A DNA stretch of 64,000 bases, from assembly GCA_002328585.1 (NCBI GenBank), contig DCUV01000041.1:1-64000 (forward strand), written 5' to 3'. Under the pieces are notes generated by a model, which was not told where the DNA came from, made no database searches, and was given only the letters and a program-made list of their open reading frames with translations. This document shows, piece after piece, positions 43,673-52,171 of this stretch; positions within the stretch are counted from its first letter, which is position 1, and every line of letters starts with the position of its first letter. Source of the stretch: Spirochaetia bacterium UBA2205 (GTDB taxonomy: Bacteria > Spirochaetota > UBA4802 > UB4802). The position numbers and the translations under genes were made by a program.

Positions 43673-44521
43673 ATGCCGCTGAATGAAAAGGTTGTTGGCA
43701 AAAAATATAAATCAGATTCTATTAAAATTTCACAGCATGAAAGTATCTATTATGCCCTTGCTTATAATGAGGACAATGATGCATACTTTGATAACAGAAG
43801 GCAGGGTGGTATTATAGCTCCTCCGATGTACGCTGTTTTTTATGCCGCTGGTCCAACCGCACAACTAATGTTTGATGCTGAGATTGGGATAAACATGATG
43901 TTTGTGGTACATTACAGTCAATATTTTGAATGGATAAAAGCGGTTAAGCCTGGCGATGAGGTTACCTCCGAGGGAACTATCACCCATATTACGGTAAAAG
44001 AAAAAGGAAGCATTTTAGGCTGGGAGACAGTTACTAAAAATCAGCATGATGATATAGTAGTAAGGGCACAGTGGGAATTTTTTGACAGAAGTGCAGGAAG
44101 TGGGAAGCCTGATGGAAAGACTGAAGAGGAAGCGATACCTTCACAATTTATTTTTGACGATGCCATGAAGGTAAGGAATGGCCAGACCTATATCTATGCT
44201 GAACCTTCCGGAGACCATAACCCTATTCATGTTGATGATGACTTTGCAAAAAAGGTTGGGTTGCCGGGGATTATTGTACAGGGGCTATGTACCATGGCAT
44301 TTGCACATAAGATGGCAGTGGATCATCTTACACCGGATAGAGATCCTTTAAAAGTTAAGGAATTGTATGTGCGTTTTGCCCGACCGGTATTGCCCGGACA
44401 GATGCTTACGTTTAAAGGATATGCAATAGAAAAGCTTACAGAAAAAACAAAATATGGAATCATAGCGTTAAATGATAGTGGCAAGGATGTACTGCGCAAT
44501 GCGTGGTGTACTGTTGCCTGA
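43673..44521 (+). CDS. MaoC-family (double hot-dog) enoyl-CoA hydratase
   Basis: 282 residues. N-terminal half: FAS1-type degenerate hot-dog (PPMYAVFYAAGPTAQLMF). C-terminal half: hydratase-2 motif AEPSGDHNPIHVDDDFAKKV followed by GLPGIIVQGLCTMAF, with catalytic Asp and His. It would hydrate 2-enoyl-CoA to (R)-3-hydroxyacyl-CoA. ATG 43673 after AGGGGGG. First gene of a four-gene operon with SDR, HMGCS/DUF35 and thiolase; the pair with a 17beta-HSD4-like SDR echoes the peroxisomal multifunctional enzyme. Confidence 0.9.
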   Translation: MPLNEKVVGKKYKSDSIKISQHESIYYALAYNEDNDAYFDNRRQGGIIAPPMYAVFYAAGPTAQLMFDAEIGINMMFVVHYSQYFEWIKAVKPGDEVTSEGTITHITVKEKGSILGWETVTKNQHDDIVVRAQWEFFDRSAGSGKPDGKTEEEAIPSQFIFDDAMKVRNGQTYIYAEPSGDHNPIHVDDDFAKKVGLPGIIVQGLCTMAFAHKMAVDHLTPDRDPLKVKELYVRFARPVLPGQMLTFKGYAIEKLTEKTKYGIIALNDSGKDVLRNAWCTVA

Positions 44522-44548
44522 AATATTATTAATGAGCAGGAGGGTAGT

Positions 44549-45451
44549 ATGGGTATTAAGCTTGATGGCAAAGTTGCTGTTGTTACGGGTGCAGGTTCAG
44601 GGATTGGGCGAACCTATGCCTTAGAGTTTGCACGACGTGGTGCGATGGTGGTTGTCAATGATTTAGGCAGTTTGCGTGATGGATCAGGTGCAAACCATAG
44701 TGCTGCTGATGCTGTTGTTGAGGAGATAAAAAAAGCTGGGGGCAAGGCAGTAGCTAATTATGATTCTGTTGCAACTGTTAAGGGTGGTGAAAACATTATT
44801 AAAACTGCAATGGATGCTTTTGGACGGGTTGACATTGTGGTAAACAATGCTGGCATTTTACGCGATAAAACGTTTGTCAAGATGACCGAAGATGAATGGG
44901 ATATTGTAGTATCGGTGCATCTGCGTGGAGCATTTTGTGTTACTGCACCGGCGTTTAAGATAATGCGCGAGCAGGGTTGGGGCAGAATTATCTTTACTGC
45001 TTCAGGAGCTGGTTTATACGGCAATTTTGGGCAAACAAACTATGCATCAGCAAAGATGGGACTTGTTGGATTGATGAATGCATTGAAATTAGAAGGTGCA
45101 AAGTACAATATATTGGTTAACACGATAGTTCCGGTGGCAGCGTCCCGCATGACAGAAGATGTCTTGCCTAAAGAGATTTTTGAAAAATTAAAACCAGAAT
45201 TTGTAACACCGCTGGTGATGTATCTGTGTTCGGATGAATGTAAGGATACAGGGATGCTTATTAACTGTGGTGGCGGTTGGTATAGCCGTGCTGCAATTGT
45301 GTGTGCCAGTGGGACTATTATACAGGGTAAAGATGAAATAAAAGCAGAGGATATCATGGCGCAGTGGAGCAAGATAACCGATTTAAGTGATGCAAAACCA
45401 TTGAATAACATCGGCGATACCTTTGCATACATGGCACCATTACTTAAGTAA
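44549..45451 (+). CDS. SDR dehydrogenase, HSD17B4-like
   Basis: 300 residues. NAD(P)-binding TGAGSGIGRTYAL, NNAGILRDKTFVKM, catalytic Ser (TASGAGLYGNFG) and YASAKMG (Tyr, Lys). GQTNYASAKMGLVGLMNALK and the 50-residue C-terminal extension match the dehydrogenase unit of peroxisomal multifunctional enzyme 2, which uses (R)-3-hydroxyacyl-CoA, consistent with the MaoC upstream. GGAGGG precedes ATG. Converts the 3-hydroxyacyl-CoA to 3-ketoacyl-CoA for the thiolase two genes on. Confidence 0.9.
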   Translation: MGIKLDGKVAVVTGAGSGIGRTYALEFARRGAMVVVNDLGSLRDGSGANHSAADAVVEEIKKAGGKAVANYDSVATVKGGENIIKTAMDAFGRVDIVVNNAGILRDKTFVKMTEDEWDIVVSVHLRGAFCVTAPAFKIMREQGWGRIIFTASGAGLYGNFGQTNYASAKMGLVGLMNALKLEGAKYNILVNTIVPVAASRMTEDVLPKEIFEKLKPEFVTPLVMYLCSDECKDTGMLINCGGGWYSRAAIVCASGTIIQGKDEIKAEDIMAQWSKITDLSDAKPLNNIGDTFAYMAPLLK

Positions 45452-45566
45452 GTGAAAAAATTTTGCTCAAATGGTTGCAAACCCTGAAACTATAAATCTA
45501 CCATAATAAAAGCTGTGCAAGAGGTCAGGGAATGTACAAAAAATATTTTAATGGGGGGTTTTTTCA

Positions 45567-47009
45567 ATGATTGGGATTGTTTCGTATGGGGGATACATCC
45601 CTTTAAGAAGATTATCCAGGATGCAGGTTGTACAGCAGATGGCATGGTATAATTCTTTGCTATACTCACTGATGACTGGTGAACGGTCAGTTGCAAACTG
45701 GGATGAAGATGCAATTACTATGGCTGTTGCAGCAGCAGTTGATGCGCTGCAAAATGTTGAACAAAAAAGCATTGATGCTGTTTATGCAGCTTCAACATCG
45801 TTTCCATTTGATGACAGACAGAATGCCGCAGTTATTGCAGAAGCACTCAATTGTAGGAACAATGTGCGAACTGTTGATATGGCTGGTTCATTAAAAGCTG
45901 GCGTTTCGGCAGTTGTTGCTGCACTGGATGCTGTAGAATCTGATTCGGCTAACAAGGTTATGGTTACTGCTGGTGAAAGACGGTTTACCAGAGCAGCATC
46001 AACATTGGAGCTTATGTATGGTGATGGTGCGGCAGCACTGGTAGTGGGACGTGAAAATGTTATAGCAGAATGTATTGGTTCATATTCGTATCATGAAGAT
46101 TTTGTTGATCATTATCGCGGTGCCGATAAACGCTTTGATTATCAATGGGAGGAGCGCTTTATACGCGATGAGGGATTTGGGCGTATCATCCCTACCGCAA
46201 TAAAGCTATTTTGCGATCACTATCACACAGATATAAATGAGTTTACCAGTGTTATTTATCCCTGTCCATTTGCGCGAGAGCATGCAGGTATTGCAAAAAA
46301 AATTAAATCGGCACATGTTTATACTAACCTGCACGATGGGGTTGGTGATACAGGTGTGGCGCATCCGCTGGTGATGCTTTGCCACGCGCTTGATAGTGCA
46401 AAACCTGGCGATAAAATACTTGTTGTTGGTTTTGGACAGGGTTGTGAGATAGTCGCCTTTAAGGTAACTGATGCAATTGAAAGTTTTAAGCGTCCAAAAG
46501 GGATTACCCGGAGCATTGCAAATAAGAAAGATATTCCGTATCCAAAATATTTAAAGTTCAGGGAATTAATTGACGCGGATACAAGTATACGAGCTGAAGC
46601 TGTTCCCAATACATCCCTTACTGCATTATGGCGTCACCGAAAGATGCTGAATGGTTTTGTGGGATATAAATGTAAAGCATGTGGTACACCGCAGTTTCCT
46701 CCTTATCCTATTTGTGTTAATCCTGCATGTAACAAATCAGATGCTATGGATGATTATGTATTTTCGGATAAAATGGGCACAGTGCTTATGTATACTGGCG
46801 ATATGCTTGCAGCATCAGTTGAACCACCGGCAATGTATGGGCTTGTTGAGTTTGATGGTGGTGGCCGAACGCTTCTTGATTTTACAGACTGTGAGCTCGA
46901 AAAACTCAGTGTGGGTACAAAAGTAGCTATGTCGTTTCGTATCCATAGACAGGACAGCATGCGAGGCTTTACCGGATATTTCTGGAAAGCGGTACCAATA
47001 ATGGAGTAA
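45567..47009 (+). CDS. HMG-CoA-synthase-like protein fused to DUF35 zinc-ribbon/OB domain
   Basis: 480 residues. Residues 1-310 have the thiolase/HMGCS fold (YGDGAAALVVGRENV; VVGFGQGCEIVAFKV). The nucleophile position, normally Cys before K-A-G, reads S108-L109-K-A-G, so acyl transfer is unlikely. Residues ~345-480 are a DUF35 module: zinc Cys369, 372, 383 and 388 (YKCKACGTPQFPPYPICVNP), then an OB fold (YVFSDKMGTVLMYTGDM). In archaea, thiolase, HMGCS and DUF35 form one channelling complex; this looks like a fused scaffold partner for the thiolase that starts ten bases later. GGGGGG precedes ATG. Confidence 0.85.
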   Translation: MIGIVSYGGYIPLRRLSRMQVVQQMAWYNSLLYSLMTGERSVANWDEDAITMAVAAAVDALQNVEQKSIDAVYAASTSFPFDDRQNAAVIAEALNCRNNVRTVDMAGSLKAGVSAVVAALDAVESDSANKVMVTAGERRFTRAASTLELMYGDGAAALVVGRENVIAECIGSYSYHEDFVDHYRGADKRFDYQWEERFIRDEGFGRIIPTAIKLFCDHYHTDINEFTSVIYPCPFAREHAGIAKKIKSAHVYTNLHDGVGDTGVAHPLVMLCHALDSAKPGDKILVVGFGQGCEIVAFKVTDAIESFKRPKGITRSIANKKDIPYPKYLKFRELIDADTSIRAEAVPNTSLTALWRHRKMLNGFVGYKCKACGTPQFPPYPICVNPACNKSDAMDDYVFSDKMGTVLMYTGDMLAASVEPPAMYGLVEFDGGGRTLLDFTDCELEKLSVGTKVAMSFRIHRQDSMRGFTGYFWKAVPIME

Positions 47010-47019
47010 GGAGGAATGT

Positions 47020-48225
47020 ATGGCTACTGGAATAAAAGATAAGGTTGCAATAATTGGAATGGGGTGCACAAAATTTGGCGAGCGCTGGGATGCTGATGCA
47101 AATGCTCTTATGGTTGAAGCATACAATGAAGCAATTGCTGATGCAGGTATTGAACCCGGAGAGATACAGGCAGCATGGGTTGCAACCTGTTTTGATGAGA
47201 TCAATGTTGGTAAAAGTGCATTAGCTGCCTCAATTGCGCTGCGGTTGCCCAACATTGCTGTTACACGGGTTGAAAATTTTTGTGCAAGCGGTACCGAAGC
47301 ATTCCGTGGTGCTGTATATGCTGTTGCCTCGGGTGCGTATGATATTGTGCTGGCAATTGGCTGTGAAAAGCTCAAAGATATTGGCTATGGCGGCTTGCCC
47401 GAATTTAGCCAGGCTCTGGGGATTCTTAATGGACTATGGTTCCCTAATGTGACTGCACCAGGTTGCTTTGCTATGCTGGCAGGCGGATATGCAGCAAAGT
47501 ATGGTTTAAAGATGGAGGATGTTAAAAGGGCAATGGCTCACATCTCGGTTAAAAGTCATGCTAACGGAGCTCTGAATCCAAAGGCTCATCTGCAGCGTCC
47601 AGTAACGGAAGAGCAGGTACTGCAATCGCCAATGATTGCCTATCCTCTGGGACTATTTGACTGTTGCGGGGTTAGCGATGGAGCTGCCTGTGCGATAGTA
47701 TGCAGTGTTGATGTTGCAAAGGCAATGAAGAAGAAGGATTTTATGACAGTAAAAGCCTTGCAAATTTCAGTATCCAATGGCGAAGAGATGGCATTTTCCA
47801 ATTGGGACGGCGCACATGTTGTCAATACTGAAAAGGCTGCAATTCGTGCTTATGCTGAAGCGGGCATAAAAAATCCTCGTAAGGAGTTGAGCCTTTTAGA
47901 AGTTCATGACTGTTTTTCCATCACTGAGCTTGTAACTATGGAGGATTTGCATATATCTGAACGAGGGAAAGCTATTGATGATGTGATGAATGGATTTTTT
48001 GATAGTACCGGTAAAATCCCCTGCCAGATTGATGGCGGGCTTAAATGCTTTGGGCATCCTATTGGTGCATCGGGCTTAAGGATGGTATACGAGATATATC
48101 TGCAATTACATGACAGGGCTGATAAGCGACAGCTTAAAAATCCTGATATTGGATTAACGCAAAATTTAGGTGGATTCCCAATGATGAATGTTATCAGTGT
48201 GGCGATTGTTGGCAGATATACATGA
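47020..48225 (+). CDS. Thiolase (SCP-x/acetyl-CoA acyltransferase-like)
   Basis: 401 residues. Nucleophile Cys88 in VTRVENFCASGTEAFRG, then LLEVHDCFSITELV and CFGHPIGASGLRMV with catalytic His and second Cys. It cleaves 3-ketoacyl-CoA (or condenses) and belongs to the group that works with a DUF35 partner, encoded just upstream. GGAGGAA precedes ATG 47020. Last gene of the operon, ended by a strong terminator. Substrate could be branched, steroid-like or aryl acyl chains, as in other DUF35-linked thiolases; that is inference. Confidence 0.92.
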   Translation: MATGIKDKVAIIGMGCTKFGERWDADANALMVEAYNEAIADAGIEPGEIQAAWVATCFDEINVGKSALAASIALRLPNIAVTRVENFCASGTEAFRGAVYAVASGAYDIVLAIGCEKLKDIGYGGLPEFSQALGILNGLWFPNVTAPGCFAMLAGGYAAKYGLKMEDVKRAMAHISVKSHANGALNPKAHLQRPVTEEQVLQSPMIAYPLGLFDCCGVSDGAACAIVCSVDVAKAMKKKDFMTVKALQISVSNGEEMAFSNWDGAHVVNTEKAAIRAYAEAGIKNPRKELSLLEVHDCFSITELVTMEDLHISERGKAIDDVMNGFFDSTGKIPCQIDGGLKCFGHPIGASGLRMVYEIYLQLHDRADKRQLKNPDIGLTQNLGGFPMMNVISVAIVGRYT

Positions 48226-48255
48226 GGCATTGAATAATAGATATATATTGTCAAT

Positions 48256-48297
48256 AAAAAGGTATCATTAAAATTATAAAATTAATGATACCTTTTT
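48256..48297 (+). terminator. Strong rho-independent terminator
   Basis: AAAAAGGTATCATTA (48256-48270) and TAATGATACCTTTTT (48283-48297) give a 15-bp stem with built-in A and T tracts, about 30 bases after the thiolase stop. It is symmetric, so could work on both strands. Confidence 0.92.
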
Positions 48298-48426
48298 TAA
48301 TTAAAATTAATAAAATTATTGATGAAAATACATAATCTTACTATTTTCGAATTGTAATAGATAGTTGCTGAGTAATAACATCATGTATAGTATATATAAA
48401 AACATTCAACAAAAAGAGGTATCAGG

Positions 48427-49332
48427 ATGCCGTATAGTGTAAAGATTTATAAACATCTGGACGAGCTTGAACCAAAAGTGAAGCGGGTAATTATGGAACT
48501 TCTTGAAGAGATTGATAAAAATGTTAAGGAATCGGTAAAAAAGGAAGATTTTAATGATTTGAAAAATATTGTTGCTCGTTTAGCTGATGCTCAGGAAAAA
48601 ACGGAACAAAAAATTACACTATTAGTAAAATCTCAAAAAGCAATTGAGATTACTATGAAAGAACTTGCTGAGGCACAGAAGCGAACAGAACAGCGTGTTG
48701 ATGCGTTAACAGTGAAGATGGAGGAGTTGGTGGAGGCACAGAAGCGAACAGAGCAGCGTGTTGATGCGTTAACAGTGAAGATGGAGGAGTTGGCGGAGGC
48801 ACAGAAGCGAACGGAGCAGCGTATTGATGCGTTAACAGTGAAGATGGAGGAGTTAGCGGAGGCACAGAAAAAGACAGAAGTAGTTGTTCAGCAATTGCTG
48901 TATGATATGAATATGGTAAAAAAGCAATTAGGTGGATTGTCACATGCTGTTGGCTATGGCATTGAGGATAAGGTTATTCCGTTTATGGAATCTTTCATTG
49001 AAAAAGAGTATGGGTTTGTACCACAAGAGGTGGAAAGAAAATTTATTAAGTACGATCAAAAAAATAAAGATGAGGTTAACATCTTTGTAAAAGGTTTAAA
49101 AAACGACGTCGCCATGATTGTTGTTGGTGAATGTAAATCTCAAACGGGGGAAAGTGATATAGATGATTTTAACAAAATGCTTCATCGTTTACAATCACAT
49201 TTTAAACAGGATATTTCTGGTTTTATTGTTGGCTATAGTTTTGAACCTGATGTTGAAGATTATTTGGTTACACACTATCCACATATTAGATATTATAAAA
49301 CTTATCAGATTGAACGTTTGGCACGTAAATAA
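48427..49332 (+). CDS. Coiled-coil protein with PD-(D/E)xK-like C-terminus (DUF3782-like), longer paralogue
   Basis: 301 residues. Paralogue of the protein at 20590: N-terminal helical region, coiled coil (~60-165) built of 21-residue units (ALTVKMEELAEAQKRTEQRV), hinge KQLGGLSHAVGYGIEDKVIP, then an alpha/beta domain with DEVNIFVKGLKNDVAMIV and VGECKSQTGESDIDDF, where Asp/Glu and ExK fit a nuclease core. TATAGT (48386) lies upstream. Sits between the thiolase operon and an unknown gene. DNA or RNA cleavage is inference. Confidence 0.7.
   Translation: MPYSVKIYKHLDELEPKVKRVIMELLEEIDKNVKESVKKEDFNDLKNIVARLADAQEKTEQKITLLVKSQKAIEITMKELAEAQKRTEQRVDALTVKMEELVEAQKRTEQRVDALTVKMEELAEAQKRTEQRIDALTVKMEELAEAQKKTEVVVQQLLYDMNMVKKQLGGLSHAVGYGIEDKVIPFMESFIEKEYGFVPQEVERKFIKYDQKNKDEVNIFVKGLKNDVAMIVVGECKSQTGESDIDDFNKMLHRLQSHFKQDISGFIVGYSFEPDVEDYLVTHYPHIRYYKTYQIERLARK
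48670..48858 (+). repeat. 63-bp tandem coding repeat (coiled coil)
   Basis: Three near-identical units (48670, 48733, 48796) plus a partial from 48859. Each encodes 21 residues, exactly three heptads, so coiled-coil length changes by whole turns. Confidence 0.9.
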
Positions 49333-49454
49333 ATATTTTACTGTTTTATGTAATATCAGTTAATTCCTTTACAATGGCTTTACATGGTCGATTGTATTAT
49401 TACATAATTACATTACCAGCATTAAAAACAATTGACGTTAAAAAGGACTGGGAT

Positions 49455-49871
49455 ATGACCAAACGTATGAACGATTACGTCAATGCTATGATTGAAGAGT
49501 GGGGTAGTGACAATACTTTCTATGGTTTAAGCCATGAAGGACAGCTTATTGAGCAATGGACTACTGATTTAGATGGGCTGGAGATTTTGTATAACCATGT
49601 GCGCAATAGTAAATGGATCAGAGTGATAATATTGCCAACTGAAACAGGCATACGTCCAGAGCGTGATCTTTATAAATGGAAGGGATGTATTAATGAATGG
49701 ATTGCTGAGACTGCTGTATGGTGGGCTTTTGAACTTTTAACTGAAAATGAGGCAAAAGCATTTATGATGAAGAATAAGCCAGTGGTGAAATTTCAGTTTA
49801 TTCGATCAGGACACCCCCACGAGCTGGCAGTGAAGTTTGACGGCTATAATTGGGTGGTGATTGATGACTAA
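49455..49871 (+). CDS. Hypothetical cytosolic protein
   Basis: 138 residues from ATG 49455 (AAAGGAC upstream); an in-frame ATG at 49374 adds 27 residues with no ribosome site. Trp/Tyr-rich (VRNSKWIRVIILPTETG, INEWIAETAVWWAFELL) with mixed alpha/beta; no signal or membrane segment. I do not recognise a family. A hairpin separates it from the convergent CoA-transferase. Confidence 0.55.
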   Translation: MTKRMNDYVNAMIEEWGSDNTFYGLSHEGQLIEQWTTDLDGLEILYNHVRNSKWIRVIILPTETGIRPERDLYKWKGCINEWIAETAVWWAFELLTENEAKAFMMKNKPVVKFQFIRSGHPHELAVKFDGYNWVVIDD

Positions 49872-49962
49872 AATTAATCAATTACCATACTTTGCATAAA
49901 ACAATGGAGCCATTAAAAGATATTTAAATCGATAGTAAGTCTCTATATTTTTCCAGTAGACA

Positions 49963-50007
49963 TTTCATCAATACAGGGGTAAAACGTATGCCCCTGTATT
50001 GATGAAA
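49963..50007. terminator. 17-bp perfect hairpin between convergent genes
   Basis: TTTCATCAATACAGGGG (49963-49979) pairs perfectly with CCCCTGTATTGATGAAA (49991-50007). No T run follows on either strand, so it may act as a shared 3'-end stabiliser or factor-dependent terminator for both genes. Confidence 0.65.
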
Positions 50008-50016
50008 AGAAATAGT

Positions 50017-51438
50017 TTACACTGGTATTTGTTTATTTGTTCGTGTCCATATTTTCATTTTTTCGGCCTGCTTTATTAAATCATCCTGAAATTGAGGATG
50101 TGCAATGCTTATAAGCTTTTCAGCTCTCATCCATGTTGGACATGCTACTAATTTAACTGCGCCATATTCGGTTACTATATAATCTACCATCTGGCGGGGG
50201 ATAGTAACTGTTGATGCTAACGGTAGTTGAGGCACTATACGAGATTGCAACTCGCCCTTTGAGTTGGTGTGGGTTGATGATAAGCATATAAAACTTTTCC
50301 CTCGTTTTGACCATTGAGCACCCAATACAAAGTCCCACATGCCGCCATTACCTGAAACCTGCCCGGAACCAAGAGTTTCAGCATTAACCTGAGAGAACAG
50401 ATCAACCTGTATGGCATTACATATGCTTACTGTATCATCGTTTTGTGCAATAATTCGTGGATCATTGGTATAATCAACAGGATATGAAGCTAATGCTGGA
50501 TTATCATGCATAAAATCATACATGTGTTGTGAACCGATTGCAAATGTATATACACATTTAAATCGGTCAATATTTTTTTTGGCTCCGTTCATCCTGCCTG
50601 ATTCAATCATATCAACATAAGCATCAACAAACATCTCTGTATGACCGCCCAGATTTTTAAGATCCGATTGAGCAATAAGTTTACCTACCATATTTGGCAT
50701 ACCACCAATACCTAACTGTATACAGCACCCGTCATATAAAAATTGCATGACATGTTCTGCTATCTTTTTATCTATTTCGGTTGGAGGTACCTCAGGTGCT
50801 CCAAATATCATCTGTTCTGGAGGTGCTTCAACAATAAAGTCAATACGGGATATATGGATAGCTTCCTCTGAACCACCCAGACACCGCGGCATATTTTTAT
50901 TTACCTCAACAAGGACATAATCAGCCGCGTCAATTTTTGCTGATGTCTCGGAGTTTTGAGGACCAATATTAAAAAATCCCTGATCATCCATTGGCCCAAC
51001 CTGCAGCATGGCAATCCATTTTACATTTTTGCTTTTTTCGGGGATAGTATAGTAATATGAACGATAGCCGGGGGTAATATTTTCATGTAGATCCTGATTA
51101 AGGAGATAACGATAGTAGAATGGTGCTCTGTGGTAAAGAATAGGACAGTAATAGGCAGCCTCTACCTGCGTATGCAATAGTCGTGTTAGTTTGCTCCACT
51201 GCCAGTCAATATAGGTAAAACTTTGAGGATATTTAATAACCTCGGGAACCGGCGGTAGGGTTACCGCTGTATATATAACCACATCTTTTAGCTCAGGTGC
51301 TCTTTTTGCCAGTGCCTGATCTAAAATTACAGGTTTCCCGTTAAAAAAACCATAATCGACAACATCACCGCAATCCACAACTTTTACTGCGTTATCAGGA
51401 GTAGTCAATTTTGCATTATATTCCTGCCAGTAATTCAT
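50017..51438 (-). CDS. Acetyl-CoA hydrolase/butyrate-type CoA-transferase
   Basis: 473 residues, two-domain class I CoA-transferase of the acetyl-CoA hydrolase/4-hydroxybutyrate type. The catalytic Glu lies in GGHTEMFVDAYVDMIESG; also GIGGMPNMVGKL, GSGQVSGNGGMWDFVLGA and VDYIVTEYGAVKL. It would move CoA between acetate and acyl acids, linking beta-oxidation to acetate. GGAGGCG precedes ATG 51438. Monocistronic. Confidence 0.88.
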   Translation of the reverse strand: MNYWQEYNAKLTTPDNAVKVVDCGDVVDYGFFNGKPVILDQALAKRAPELKDVVIYTAVTLPPVPEVIKYPQSFTYIDWQWSKLTRLLHTQVEAAYYCPILYHRAPFYYRYLLNQDLHENITPGYRSYYYTIPEKSKNVKWIAMLQVGPMDDQGFFNIGPQNSETSAKIDAADYVLVEVNKNMPRCLGGSEEAIHISRIDFIVEAPPEQMIFGAPEVPPTEIDKKIAEHVMQFLYDGCCIQLGIGGMPNMVGKLIAQSDLKNLGGHTEMFVDAYVDMIESGRMNGAKKNIDRFKCVYTFAIGSQHMYDFMHDNPALASYPVDYTNDPRIIAQNDDTVSICNAIQVDLFSQVNAETLGSGQVSGNGGMWDFVLGAQWSKRGKSFICLSSTHTNSKGELQSRIVPQLPLASTVTIPRQMVDYIVTEYGAVKLVACPTWMRAEKLISIAHPQFQDDLIKQAEKMKIWTRTNKQIPV

Positions 51439-52171
51439 AAATACGCCTCCATTTTTTAAAAATTTTAATTCAAAATATTATAATAATACAATATTATATT
51501 GTCAATAAAAATATTTATTATTATTAAAAATTATATTAATAATAAATTATACATATACAATAATATAATAATGTTGTAATATATATTTTTGTTATTCAAT
51601 TATTGAATTAATCCCCAATGATACATTATTTTCTTTACACTACAGATGTAAATATGGTACAATTATCCATTCAACAATACAAATGATGATGATTTAATAG
51701 AAGAAGTTACCTGTGGACGATGTATAACAAGCCATAGAGGATGAAAATAGTTGTCGGTATTCATCCTGGATGCTGATTCGGGATCCCTCTTGAATAAAAG
51801 ATGTTGAAACGAGCCTGTCATGGCGGCAGTCCATGATATCCAGCATGAGAGGGCGCGCAGTGTCATCCTGATATATTCCATAATATAACGTTACATATCG
51901 GGATTACGGGTTAAGCCTGGAATGACAGGGGTGCTTATTTCTATTTTCGGGAAACAATATTCCCCTTGCCTTGTGAAGGAAAGTAACCATGGGTGAGGTT
52001 AATAATGCTATTTTCAGAAGCGTTTTTTGCCTTGAAGCATGCAAGCAGCGGTTCCCCTTTTTTTTGATACAATAGCTTTTTGCTTACTTTCATGGGAAAC
52101 GGCACGAGATTACGATAATATACTTTATTCAATGGAATACTATTCTACAAATGAAGAAGGAGAAAGTTGTT
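51439..52171. other. 733-bp intergenic region with AT-rich tract and repeat patch
   Basis: First ~160 bases are extremely AT-rich (promoter of the CoA-transferase on the minus strand). 51740-52020 is a repeat-like patch (TTCATCCTGGATGCTGATTC, CAGTGTCATCCTGAT, CCTGGAATGACAGG) whose end (GGTTAATAATGCTATTTTC, about 51996) nearly repeats 34646. No credible gene; a minus-strand opening 51663-51881 is translated repeat. The AAGGAG at 52157 is the ribosome site of the next gene. Confidence 0.6.

Noticed and set aside
46815..47375. 186-residue minus-strand open frame across the HMGCS-like/thiolase junction
   Set aside because: Antisense shadow of two well-supported genes.
51480..51600. AT-rich tract as a replication origin
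   Set aside because: No DnaA-box cluster and no dnaA, dnaN or rep gene nearby.
51663..51881. 72-residue minus-strand open frame
   Set aside because: Lies in a dispersed repeat patch; composition not protein-like.
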